Of a stretch of DNA of 64,000 nucleotides, positions 39,853 through 51,708 are shown in pieces. The notes below the pieces were generated by a model that saw only the letters and a program-made list of their open reading frames with translations, was not told the origin of the DNA and ran no database searches. Each line of letters opens with the position of its first letter. The first letter of the stretch is position 1. A program made the translations under genes and the position numbers. The stretch is from Adineta vaga (lineage: Eukaryota; Rotifera): NCBI GenBank assembly GCA_021613535.1, contig CP075497.1, forward strand, positions 9,796,001 to 9,860,000, read 5' to 3'.

Positions 39853-42564
39853 TTAATCGTCAGCATTCTCTTCATTCTCTTGATTTTCCACTGTAGTTGT
39901 TGGTGTTGCAGAATCTTCACCAAGTAATTGACATAATTCGTTAAAACGCGACTGAATTTCTGGAACGCCAGCTAATTGAGCTTCCAATCGTTCTTTTTCA
40001 CCTTTTAATGTTAAAAGTTTTTCGGTATTGAGTACTTCAAATTTCCATTTACCATCACCGTCAAATTGAAGTAAATGTGTATGATAAGCCCTTGAAAATT
40101 GAAAGACAAATCTTTACTGAGAATAATTATTAATAATTTACTTACCATAGCGATGGTCGATGTGTAATTGTCAACAAGGATATTCCGAATCCTTTGGCTC
40201 GTTCATATATTTTACCTTCTACATCAATTGATACAGCACTTGTACATTCATCCAATAGAGCATAACGTGGTCGATGATAAAAGATTCGTGCTAAACCAAG
40301 ACGTTGTTTTTCCCCACCAGATAAAATATCCTTCCAATCACGTTCAGCATTTAAACCACCTTCACGTTGAACGATGTATTGTAATTCAACATGATTTAGA
40401 ACTTCCATTAGTTTTGTATCATCAACAAATGTATTGTCAACAGTATGTGGATAAATGATTTGATCACGTAATGTTCCAGGACACATATAAGGTCGTTGAG
40501 GAATGAGAAAGAAATTCGATGGATTTGGTCGATGAAGACGTCCAGAATAGATAGGCCATAGACCTCGAACAATACGAAAAAATGATGATTTACCACAACC
40601 ATTTGGTCCAGTGATAAGTACATGCATAGCCGGTGTAATCTAAAGAACAAAAAGGTCGAATCTTCTATTAAAAACAGTAGATATTTGTTGTACTTTTAAT
40701 GAAAGACTGTCAACAATAACATCACCATTGGGTGTAATAATTGGTACATTCTCGGCAATAATATCTTCATCAGATTCAATTATTCGACCTTCTATTAAAA
40801 CGAAAGAGAACATGATCGAACTTGCTCTTTTCTACAATGATCTACACTGACCTGGACGTTGATTGACAGTAACCTTTCGTTTGGCAATTGTTGATGACGA
40901 ATGTTCATTAGGATTTTCATTTGGTTCTACTAAAGCTCGTTGATAATGTTCATGTGCACAATCATCAAAAACATGAAGCATAGTATAAACTCGATCTGTA
41001 TGTCCTGCAAGTTCTGCAATCTAGATATAAAAACAATTTCTTCTTTAGTATTATCCATTATTGCACAATAATTCAATTTTACTTCTTTATACGATGAAAT
41101 GATACGTTCGAGTGCATCAGCACCAGATGATAACAAATTTTTACTAACTGTAAACGCTTCTGTACGTGCGCTGATACCAAGTGGATCTCCAACTGGATCT
41201 AAAAATAAATTTTTCATTCAATATTTATTCATTTCAAAGAAATCGCATTAACCATCGGTTTCTGCTGGACCATCATAGGTAAGAAAAGGTATAGCAATAA
41301 ATACCATTCCGCCTAAATATAAAGAGATTTTGCACAAAGCAAAATACTTTTATCTAAACATACATGCATGCCAGAAATATTTCATTAAAAACTGTTCAAG
41401 CATAATAAACCATAATTTTTTCTTAATAATTAAATTTGTTTGTTCACGTAATTGATCATATAATTTCAAAATCCAGTTTTTCTCAACCTATTATTATTAT
41501 TATTATTTTCGTATCTATCTAGTTAATAAATGAAGAAAACGATCAAATGACATACTTGATGACCATCAAAAAAGGCAATTTCTTCAGCATTTGCAATAAC
41601 TCTCGTATGTGCAAAACGAAGTACACCTCGTCGTCGTGCTTCTTCGGAAACAAGTTTACCGAATCGAGGTGATAGCTTTCGAAGTGCCATAAAAGTAACC
41701 AAAATAACAGCCATTGTCATGACGGGTACCTCTAAATGAAACGAAGAAAAGAATTTCATGAAGTTGATTGTATCGAATTACCTTTAAGACCTCGTGCTGA
41801 GTGTCGTTGTCGAACCATGGCAACAAGTGACCATGAAATAACAGCAATATCAAAAAATGGCTTAGTTAAATGTGAAAATAGATGAGTTAAGGTTGATGTA
41901 AATGTTTCAATATCATCAGTTAAATTTTGATCTGGTGTCAATAAACGACTATCCAAATTTGATACACGAAAATAGGTTTGATTCTAAAATTTATTATTTT
42001 GTAAACGAAAAAGTGACAAACGAACGTCAGTCTAAAACTTACTTGAAAATAGGCTTCATATGCATGACGTGTTAATTTAGTACGAAATGCTAGAGCAAGT
42101 TTTGATTCAGCATAACGAATTAAACTATTAATAAAACTAGCAGGAATAGAAACACCAACAAAGATACATATTGCACTAAGGAAATTACGTGCATTTCGTT
42201 GTACTAAAGATTTAACGATAGCACCATCAAGATGTGCTATGTAAACTGATAGGAATGTTCGAGTAATCAATGTTGATAAATGAAGTATTAATATGAAAAA
42301 TGAATCACTTTTTAGGTGTGGAATAAGAATACGAATTAATGTTCGAAGTTGATGAAAAAATCGTTTATTGAGTGCTTTACGAACTAGTGATGATTGTGAC
42401 GGTGATGCAGTATCATTAGTAGTGAGTTGCTCTTGTGGAATGATAAGTGCACGTCGTTTTTTCAATAAAATAGATCGACGATAACGACGAATAAGATAGG
42501 CAATTAATGCAAACGATGATGAAAAAAGTAAAAGTTTTGTTCGACGAGATCTCAGCGAATACAT
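39853..42564 (-). CDS. ABC subfamily D half-transporter (peroxisomal fatty acyl-CoA type)
   Basis: About ten exons from ATG at 42564 to TAA at 39853-39855 (first exons 42564-42043, 41983-41782, 41731-41556, 41487-41364). The N-terminus is basic with a TM ([21 protein letters not shown]), then the ABCD transmembrane region: [17 protein letters not shown]-type segment, [22 protein letters not shown], and the EAA-like loop [15 protein letters not shown]. The nucleotide-binding domain has Walker [10 protein letters not shown], a Q-loop LIPQRPYM, signature [13 protein letters not shown], Walker [11 protein letters not shown] and H-loop THR. These match ABCD1/ABCD2, homodimers that carry very-long-chain acyl-CoA into peroxisomes. 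A C-terminal coiled coil ([17 protein letters not shown]) is also typical. ABCD1 versus ABCD2 cannot be decided. Confidence 0.92.
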
Positions 42565-42937
42565 GTTGTCAACTGAATGATATAATCTACGGACTCGACT
42601 CCGTTTACGAACTTTACGATAAGGCGAACGGAAAGTTCTTCGTCCGCTGAATTATTTACTTTTGGTTGTCAATCAGCTGATTAACTATCTGTTAATGGAC
42701 GTAAAGTAACCAACAGCAAGTATTCATCAGATGTCATCCTATACAACATATAAACAAAATGTAGAACAAGAAAAAGAACATGAAAACGATTAGTATGTTA
42801 GAGAAATTTTATTATTAACAAGAAAAATGCAAATAATGCTAATTGAAATAGTAGAAGAGACCTATAAAAATATGTGTGAACAAACAATATTAAGTTTTTC
42901 CATTCTAAATCTTGAAGAATTAAATTGTTTGAAAATA
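42565..42937. other. Intergenic between ABCD and tubulin genes
   Basis: About 370 bp, with the ABCD 5' flank (a G/C-richer stretch at 42590-42650) and the tubulin 3' flank. Nothing else is recognised. Confidence 0.45.
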
Positions 42938-44894
42938 TCATTTTTCTCCAGATGAAGAATCACCTATTTGATCACTATTATCATAATGACTAATTTGTTG
43001 ATATTCACTAATAAGATCATTTAAACTTGCTTCTGCTAAACACGAAAAAAGACATTTGTAAATTAATTAAAAAAACATACATATGAAAACTAAACTTACC
43101 ATCAGTAAATTCGATATCATCCATCCTATATATCGAATTCAAAGAAAAAAGTTAAATTAATACATTTTTCTTTGCTATTAATTTACCCTTCAGCTGTATA
43201 CCAATGTATAAATGCTTTCCTTTTATACATAGCACAAAATTGTTGACAAATTTTTTTAAATAATTCTTCAATCGCTGTATTATTTGCTATAGAAAAAAAA
43301 ATAACCGGAAATTAGTCTTTGCTATTGACTTTTATTAAGTAGATTATTTTACCAAGAAAAGTACAAGACATTCGGCATCCTCTCGGTGGAATATCACATA
43401 CAGCAGTTTTAACATTGTTTGGAATCCATTCAATAAAATATTGAGAATTACGATTTTGTACCTGTAACATTTGTTCATCGATTTCACGCATTGATAATCG
43501 ACCACGAAAGACTAGTGCTAATAAAAAACATTCAATATTATTCTATATAAACTGAATATTCGAAATTATGCTAACCAACAGTAAGATATCGTCCTTGTCT
43601 GGGATCTACAGCACACATTACATTTCGAGGATTAAATACTTGATGAACCATGTCCAAAACGGTTGTTGCTCGATAAGATTGACCACTTCGTGATGTTAAT
43701 GGTGCTAAAGATGACATAAAAAAATGTAAACGTGGAAATGGAACCATATTAACAGCGAGTTTTCTTAAATCCGCATTTAGTTGACCTAAACATGTCACAA
43801 AGAGAGTGAGACGAATGAGGAATAGTGGTATTAGCTGATTTACCAGGAAATCGAAGACAAGTAGTAATACCAGACATAGTGTTAGCAATCAGATGATTGA
43901 CTAAAATCAAAATTTTAATATGAATTACGTGATATTTCATAATCCACTACAGACGATCAATCATTGACGGAGTAGGAATTTTAAGTGACCGAGTACATAT
44001 TTCATAGAGAGCTTCGTTATCAAAACATATCAACATATCTGTCGATTCAATATGATAATGAGCAGCAAGTAAAGCATTGTATGGTTCAACGATAGATTCA
44101 GATACTTGTGGCGATGGAAAAACACTATAAGCAACAATCATTCCTGAATATAAAAATAATACTACTATCATTTGAATTTGAAAATCAACAAAACCATACG
44201 ATCAGGATACTCTTCACGTAACCGATTTAATACAAGAGAACCAAGTCCAGAACCTGATCCACCACCAATACTTTGCATAATTTGAAAACCTAGTGAAAAA
44301 AAATGATTCTATAGATGTTTAAAATAGTTTGATTATTACCTTGCAAACAATCGGTATTTTCAACTTCTCGACGAACAGTTTCAAGTAGATAATCAATAGT
44401 CTCAGCACCTTCACCATAATATCCTAGAATGAAATATCTTTCACTATAAAATGATATAATATTCTTTGTTAGCAAACCTTTCGCCCAATTGTTGCCTGCT
44501 CCAGCTGTACCAAATACAAAATTATCTGGTCGAAACATTTGACCATAAGATGAAGCACGTACACAATCGATTGGACCCGTCTCAAGATCACATAAAACTG
44601 CTCGAGGAACATATTTACCACCTAAATTAATTATTACTTAGCATTCAGAAGACTTAATAAATGATAATGAAGTTTTTAGTACCTATCGCTTCATTAAAGT
44701 AGACATTAATCCGTTCTAATTGTATATCAGAATCACCATCATAAATGCCAAGAGGAGAAAGACCATGTTCATTGGCCACAATTTCCCAAAACTAGAACAT
44801 GACGAAGATATTTGAGAGTGTCATACCTTCTTATTACTTTTGCTGCGATCTGATTACCACATTGTCCAATGGAGATGTTCACAATTTCACGCAT
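42938..44894 (-). CDS. Divergent beta-tubulin
   Basis: About eleven exons from ATG at 44894 (44894-44838, 44791-44683, 44621-44478, 44423-44340, 44289-44200, 44143-43955, 43900 onward) to TGA at 42938-42940. The N-terminus [118 protein letters not shown] and [22 protein letters not shown] identify beta-tubulin. It is far from the near-invariant animal sequence: the GTP-loop signature GGGTGSG reads [23 protein letters not shown] replaces the usual helix, and the tail lacks the acidic EEGE cluster, ending [13 protein letters not shown]. All key regions are present and open, so it is probably functional, perhaps a tissue-specific isotype. Confidence 0.92.
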
Positions 44895-47800
44895 TTTCTA
44901 ATCAATTTCACTACTGCTTCTTTTTCTATTATTTGAAATGACAATGTCGAAACGTTGAAGCATGTATACATCTATCTAGATACACTGGTTTATTGAAGAA
45001 TCTAGATTAGGATAAATAGAAGAGACAAATAATCCATGTGCTTCTATGAACAATATAGAGAGAAATGTCTGATTGATGTAGTTCATACACCCTCAACTAG
45101 AAAATAACTGTAATTTTGTTAGATTTTAGATGATGAGCGAGATCTTGAATATAAAAAACAACGCATCACTATCATAAATTAAATGGTAAAAGGGCCAGTT
45201 GATTTTAACAATTGAACCATTTTGAGAATGTGAATGTTAGCGGCATGATTCTACTCACCCTTTTTCTGTCTATTTATTCATTCTTAGTTCTTGGATGACG
45301 CCATTATATATATATATATATGTAATCTTTACTCGTATACTCAAGAATCAAAGACGATATCTTTCTTTTATTTTAGTTTTTATAACTTCAAATATAGGAA
45401 TATTTTCTCATTTTAAGTTTTATTTAAATATTCTGTAATTCTTTCATGGTATTTCAATTCGTTTTTCATGATTCGACATAATGTTTTGTTAGAGAGATAG
45501 AATAGACGAAAATACATTTCATCTTAGATTAAAAACGTGCATTTTTGTATTTTGTATTGAAAGAATTTATATATCCAATGATATCCAAAATTATCGACAT
45601 ATCATTATTTGATGTGTTTCATCTTTTATCAGAAAGGTACTGATAAAAGCTCCAGTGTAACTTATAATCAAATGCATCAAGCTTGTAATACATAACAAGC
45701 CATCACGTATTAATCTTACTCTTGTGATATTATTGTTTCATATTCATACGCATAACAATCAGCTTATGCATCAAGCCGTTCGTTGATATTTTTTTATCTT
45801 TTGTATACATATTTTTTGATAATGATGGTCAGAGAAAACTCATTAAATAAACAAAACTAAAATTATCTTTTTAGGAAAAGATGCATTTACCGACAAGGTT
45901 GTCCAAAAACAAAACATGTAAAGAAAAACTAATATCAATGAAAGAGACAAGATACATATTAATAAATATAATAATTTAAAGGATTATTTTTCAATTATCT
46001 AACTCATCGAATAATGTTTGGTAGAGTCAAAACAACGTTACTAGAACAAGAATTTTTATTCGAAGACAGATTACAATATTCGCATGTCGATATTCCATAA
46101 TAGAAAGACAACATAGATATTATGTTTGTCCCATTTTATTCAAAATAAAGCCGATACTAATAGTTAAAATAAAATATGTGCAATTTACATAACGCAGCAC
46201 GTATCTAAATTGTATCCTTGAAAGAAAATGCAAAGTCTAATATCTCACATGATACAATTTTGTCTGAAAAAAATTCCAGCACGTTTGATACTTCGACTTT
46301 GTACAAGGCATTACGATGATATCAGATAAAATTATAAATATTCTATGATTATCATCCTACGCAATACTAGTTTTTCTCACTCGTGATCAACAGTCTATAA
46401 ATTGAGTGCGTATATCACAGTTTCTTCATATCAGTTCTCATCGTCGCAAAAAAAACATCCTCTTTTAATAAAGCAATACATTGTTTGCAACGATCATCCG
46501 TATCAGTAAGTAGAATAGCTAAACACTATTTTATCGTTATTCTGAAACTCTGTTATCAACGAATGAATAGACTAGTTAAATTTCTATAGTAACGAAGGTT
46601 GCATTACTTAGTAAATATAAAGTTTCTAGAAAATCAATACTAGAAACTGTGATTTATATCTTCGTGCGAATATTCTGACAATTTGAGGTCTAACTATAAA
46701 AATTCATTTTGCCAATATGCTTTTCCATTTGTTTAATTGTAGGAACGATAATAAAGATATTTTTGACCATACTTCTAATCACAGTGCGATCGAAACACAA
46801 TACTAAACTGCGCAAGATTCAGTTTTCAATTATTTCCATCTTTCAAATCAACAATGATACTACTTCAGTCTTTTGGAAATTTGTTTCCATGCATACACAT
46901 ATCCAAGAACTCGGTGTGGAAACGGTCGATTCTATGGTATCCCTGTGATTAAATGAAACCAGTATTCAGGATCGGAAAATGTTTGCTTTTTTTCTGGTGT
47001 CCTCCAAACAATTATGGATTAGTTCCAAAAATCCAAATTATCGTCCTAGGTGAAAAATACCCTTGGATAAACAAGAGAACTTATGGAAAAGGGATGCTTC
47101 AACGATAGCAATAGCAGAAATACAATACTAGAATCAAGTACATCCAACAAAAATCACACTTTTAAAATCTTATCAACAATATCTTGTTTATTCAACAGTG
47201 AACAAAATGGAAGTTAATCATGAATAGATGTGCTGCCAACAAAATCCAAAGTACAAAAAGAGTTTTACTGGCATGTATATGAAATTATATTGGTTTGATA
47301 AGAAAGTACTTTTCTACTATTTACAGTGACTCAGTACGCACAGGATGGTACCTAACGAATCTCATACGAAAATAGAATCAATGTACTTGCAAGGTATAGT
47401 GTATGGATCTTGATACCAAAAATGTTTAGTTAAAATTTCTTATAGTACAAAATCTCACTCGATCGAATAGCTTCCAGAATCAGATCACACCAAAAAACGT
47501 CGTTGGAAATCCGACTATCGAGTTGATCGACCAGGAAATAAGTTGAAATCGTAAAAACGAATATCTTCATTAAACAAAAGTATTATACAAAGCTTTGTTA
47601 ATGTCATTAGCATTTCTTTTTGATTTTTGAAGGTTCAAATTTGGGTTTATAACGTAGATAACAAAACAAAATTATACTGTGACATTAAACTGCTTAAAAT
47701 CGACAGAAGCTAACCAATACTCCAGATCAATATATTTATTTTAAAGTTGACTCTTTCTCCACATTACATTTAATTAGTTAGAATTTTTATTTTTCCACTG

Positions 47801-48598
47801 AAATACGTGGCATCAACGAGTCAGACTAAATGTACCGCGATTAATCAGCATGAAATCAGAATAATAGACTGTTTTTGAAGGCAATTTAGAATTAATCTTG
47901 TTTTTTGTTTCAGATAAAAACTAAAAACAGCAGAAATAGGTAATGCACATCATTTTCTTAGCCATAGCAACACCAGGATGCATTCAGGTTAGACATTTAA
48001 GAATGAAAATCAAGGTTTTTTGGAAACAAAAAAATGCTCTCATTTACTATCCGGCCTTATTTCCTGGACAAGAGCGTATTCCTGAAAATGCTTTAGTTAT
48101 CTTTTCTTTGTTGTAAAAAGACATACAAATTTAAACAGTGTTTCACATTTCATTTCAAATTGATTCTCTTTCGTTCACATAACTAACGAGACTATCATTA
48201 TGATGATGTTCTTTTCATTCACTCTCCCTCTTGTTCTCTCTCTCTATATATATATTTCTTGTAAAGCAGAATCATACACGTTCATGCCCAATAGTAGGAG
48301 AAAAAGGAAAGGAAGAGAGGAAATATAAAGATAAATGATGCATGTACACGTTTTCTCTTACGTACAACGACCAAGCAGAATTCAACAAATGAGCAGAAAA
48401 GAGTTGTTTCGCTCATTTTTCACTCGTCATGCCATGACATATATATATATATATATATACAGATTTGCTAGTTGATTATTTGTCTAAGTCAATTGATTAA
48501 TTTGCTAAATTATTTTTAGTTCGATCAAAAAAAAATTGAACATCTAAAACAGCATCCGTCTCAAGACGACGACAACGACGACGAAATTTCAAAAAGTG
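44895..48598. other. Gene-poor 3.7 kb interval
   Basis: This is the longest stretch without a supported gene. It is AT-rich, with (TA)n at about 45305-45322 and 48439-48460. The ORF at 46709-46948 has no family features. A possible core promoter lies at about 46395-46450 (CTATAAATTGAG, then TATCAGTTCTCATCGTCGC) and a donor-like ATCAGTAAGTAG at about 46500, which could be a non-coding first exon of the Rel-like gene. I see no terminal repeats, transposase or RNA gene. Scattered Cys/Trp-coding fragments at about 46880-47550 do not form an interpretable pseudogene. Confidence 0.5.
46395..46450 (+). promoter_or_regulatory. Candidate isolated core promoter
   Basis: TATAAATTGAG at about 46396 is followed about 30 bp later by TATCAGTTCTCATCG, an initiator-like spacing, in otherwise gene-free sequence. 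A donor-like GTAAGT lies about 60 bp further on. No ORF follows within 200 bp. Weak, motif-only support. Confidence 0.25.
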
Positions 48599-50301
48599 AT
48601 GGCGGACGATAAATCACCACTGGTTCGTGATATATTAATCAGTGATGCTGTTATGTTCGATAAAACTCAAGATAGTGTATATCATACCGATTTAATCGAT
48701 AATAATAGTGAGTTCTTTCAAAATATATTATTTCCATATGCAGATTTTCACATAGTTTCAATGGGTAATGAAGTTGCAATGTGTCCATTTGATATATTCT
48801 CACTGAATTATATCAAAGAAGATGAAATAATCGAGACGATGTTTGTTGATGAATTTATATCAAATTCTAGTTTTGATCTGCCATATAGTACGTAACATAG
48901 ATAATTCAACGATAAAACACATTAATATATACGAACTATTGCAGCATCTTCCATTCCATCATCTTCTCCATCGACTTACAGTGATTTCCAATCACACGTT
49001 GGTTCCAACTATCATGTGAGTTTAGTTAAATTGATTTATTTTTTCATATTTCCTATATAAACTTTTCCATTTAGTGTACTATTGATTCTCACTATCTTTC
49101 ATGTCTTTCCATATCCTTCAGCAATCCTCCTGATACAATCTACCATGTACGCTACTTAAGTGAAATTACAAATTCACCACTTGATGGTAACATCGTCCAC
49201 ACAAAGAAGAAAACGAAAAAGAATATTTCTGGACGATATTTGAAAGGAACACATGGTCGTCATATTACAATTGATGTAAGTGATGAACAAAACTGAATAG
49301 AAGATCTCTTTGCTACTATTAGTATTGAAAGCATCCTAACAATAGATCTATAAGCATTTGATCATGAAGCAAAGTAGATATGACGAGAAACGAATGCGTT
49401 CATTTTCAGTTAGTTCATAGATACATTGTTTCATCTAATTGACACTCTAATTATATTTATACATCTAAACGCTCTGTTATAATTGCTTGTCATTAAAAAT
49501 AAACAAAATGATCGGAAGCAGATGTCGAAATTGCTGTTCTTCGAATAAGGTATCAAACAATGATATTGCACAGATTGTATCTAAACAAATGTACCGTCTT
49601 TTCTTCTAATTCTAAGATAAACAAAATGAATTCTTTGTACTTTTTTAAAATATTTTTTAGCTTCCTATTAATTTGCCTGATTATAATGAATACTTTATTC
49701 GTGTTACTCGTCTTACTGTTCCGTATCAAAATCGTTCTTTTATTCATCCATATCCTCTTCTATATTCACCACCAAAGAAAAAGTCACTTTCTGTTTCAAC
49801 AGAAGAAAAGGAATGGATATATTTCAAACTAAACAAAGAAGATATTTGTTCTCGTTCGAAACAGTATGTACTCTGATACATTGTATATCATCTATTTAAA
49901 TCTTTCACAATTAGATTTCCTAATATCATCTTGACTCGTATAAAACAATCTGAACTTAAAAATATGCATACTTTACAGTTATACGGTAACTTATTTGCTT
50001 GATTTACAAAATAGTTTGAATTGTCTTCTTTAGATGACAGAATGATGACATGTACATTTGAAGGCGATACTCCGAAACAAAAGATAGCTATGTATCAATT
50101 AAAAAAGTCTCAACTTGATTTTCGTTTAGTAATGAAATGTGCAGAAACAGGTGAATATATAGATTTAAATGCTTCATGTCGGTCAGAAGAACTTCTTGAA
50201 GGTAAAATCTTGAATGTAATTTCTACGATTTTCTGACTGATTATTTTTTCGTAGAAGAAGGAACTGAATGTAAAAAATTAACCATCGCAGGTCCATTGTA
50301 A
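48599..50301 (+). CDS. Diverged protein, possibly Rel-homology (NF-kB/NFAT-like)
   Basis: Exons 48599-48887, 48945-49015, 49075-49275, 49661-49863, 49915-49985, 50034-50201 and 50255-50301 give 349 codons. The first 120 residues are acidic and Ser-rich without a motif. From about 135, YHVRYLSEI resembles the Rel DNA-contact loop RFRYxCEG. HITIDLPINLPDYNEYFIRV and TVPYQNRSFIHPYPLLY resemble the following strands with the P-x-HPH segment, and FPNIILTRIKQSEL with LDFRLVMKC resembles the FxNLGI ... LxFxxF part of the N-terminal Rel domain. No IPT/TIG dimerisation domain or ankyrin repeats follow, and the protein ends soon after. The call rests on weak pattern similarity. The gene itself is well supported by seven exons with consistent phases. 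Confidence 0.5.
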
Positions 50302-51007
50302 TTATAAAATTTAATTTGTATGAAAATTATACGAAATCAAATATCATGGTGTATATAAATTCAATGATTAGTACAACCACAGCTATCGTTTTTCTTTTTC
50401 TACAAGTAATTCTAAATGTATATTTGCTGTGTGTTTTTTCTTTTTCATTTGAAAAATAAAATACGTATTCAGCTCAACGCCATAAAATTGTTTTCATTAT
50501 GATAAAGAACGATAGAACGATAGATGTACGAGTCTCACATGTTCAATTATATGCAGCAAAAAATGAATTTATTTTTGTTTCTTGAATGTTCTATCAATGT
50601 TATATGTTATGCTTTGATGAACTGAACATTAGCGACATCTTTTATTTGTAAACAATAATTTTCGATAACGAATATTTTCAAATTGATAACTAATATTTTC
50701 AATAAAACATCTAAAAAATATCTTAAGAAATGTTTTCTTTCTTAAATATTCAATTGTATCCTTCTCTTCAAAACTCTCTTAGGACTCATAAACGAGTCCA
50801 ATGGCAGTTGCTTTTTGTTGTTTATTCTCTATGGTCTACAAAATTTTCCATGTAAATGATCATCGTTTTGTAAAAAGCACCAAAATTAATTTTTCTTTCT
50901 TTTAGATGCATTAGCCACCAATATTTGTAAAAAATTAATCCAATATTATTCAATAATTTTTGTCAAAACGCGTGCGTTTTTCTTGTTTCTTTTTTATTAC
51001 TAAGCTA
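50302..51007. other. Intergenic between Rel-like and BAH genes
   Basis: About 700 bp of AT-rich sequence with AATAAA-like signals near 50455 and 50700. It contains no supported ORF or RNA gene. An attactaag acceptor-like site lies 3 nt before the BAH gene ATG. Confidence 0.5.
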
Positions 51008-51677
51008 ATGTCTCAACGTGCTCGTGTTGCTGCTGCTCGTGCAGCTAAAACGTCTGCTACTTCTTCATTTTCTCAATCAAATAATAAATCGAAATCAAAG
51101 AAAAAACCTGTTCCAACTCGCAAAATTACACGTAGTAATGTTAATAGTGGTGCTGTGAAAAAGAAAACACCAGTCAAAGCCAGTAAAAAATCTTCACCAA
51201 CAAAACGTCGTCTTCAACAACGTTCATCGACAAGTACACGTTCATCAACAAGACCAACGACTGTCACAACACCAGTACTGACACCAAGAAAAAAACGTCT
51301 TTCTGGCTTAACAGCTGCAACTCTTCTTCAATATTGTACTAACGTGCTTTCACCACCACCACCACCACCACCATCATCCACTGAAAAACAACAGCCAACG
51401 TCAAAGCGTCAGTTACGTTCAACAAACAGTAGTCCAGCATCAAGGAACAATCCAAGTGCAACAAATCGAAAGAAGACAAAGGTTTGATCAAAAGAAATAA
51501 CGAAATATTTGAGATTTATTTTATCTAAATTTTAGACTAAAGCAAAAGTAACACAAAAACAAACAATAACAAATACACGAACAACACGTGCACGAAAATC
51601 AGCTGCCGCAGCAGTAAAAGTGTCATCAACATCAAGTGATGATGACAGTAGTGAACATAATGAAAAACAAGAAGAAA

Positions 51678-51708
<31 letters not shown>

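Noticed and set aside
46709-46948. Short ORF in the gene-poor interval
   Set aside because: No recognisable domain, no convincing start context, and no matching exons nearby.
46880-47550. Possible degenerate transposon or cysteine-rich pseudogene
   Set aside because: Fragments in several frames did not build a collinear match to any family I know, and no terminal repeats were seen.
47625-47660. tRNA-like GGTTCAAAT box
   Set aside because: No matching acceptor or anticodon stem could be folded around it.
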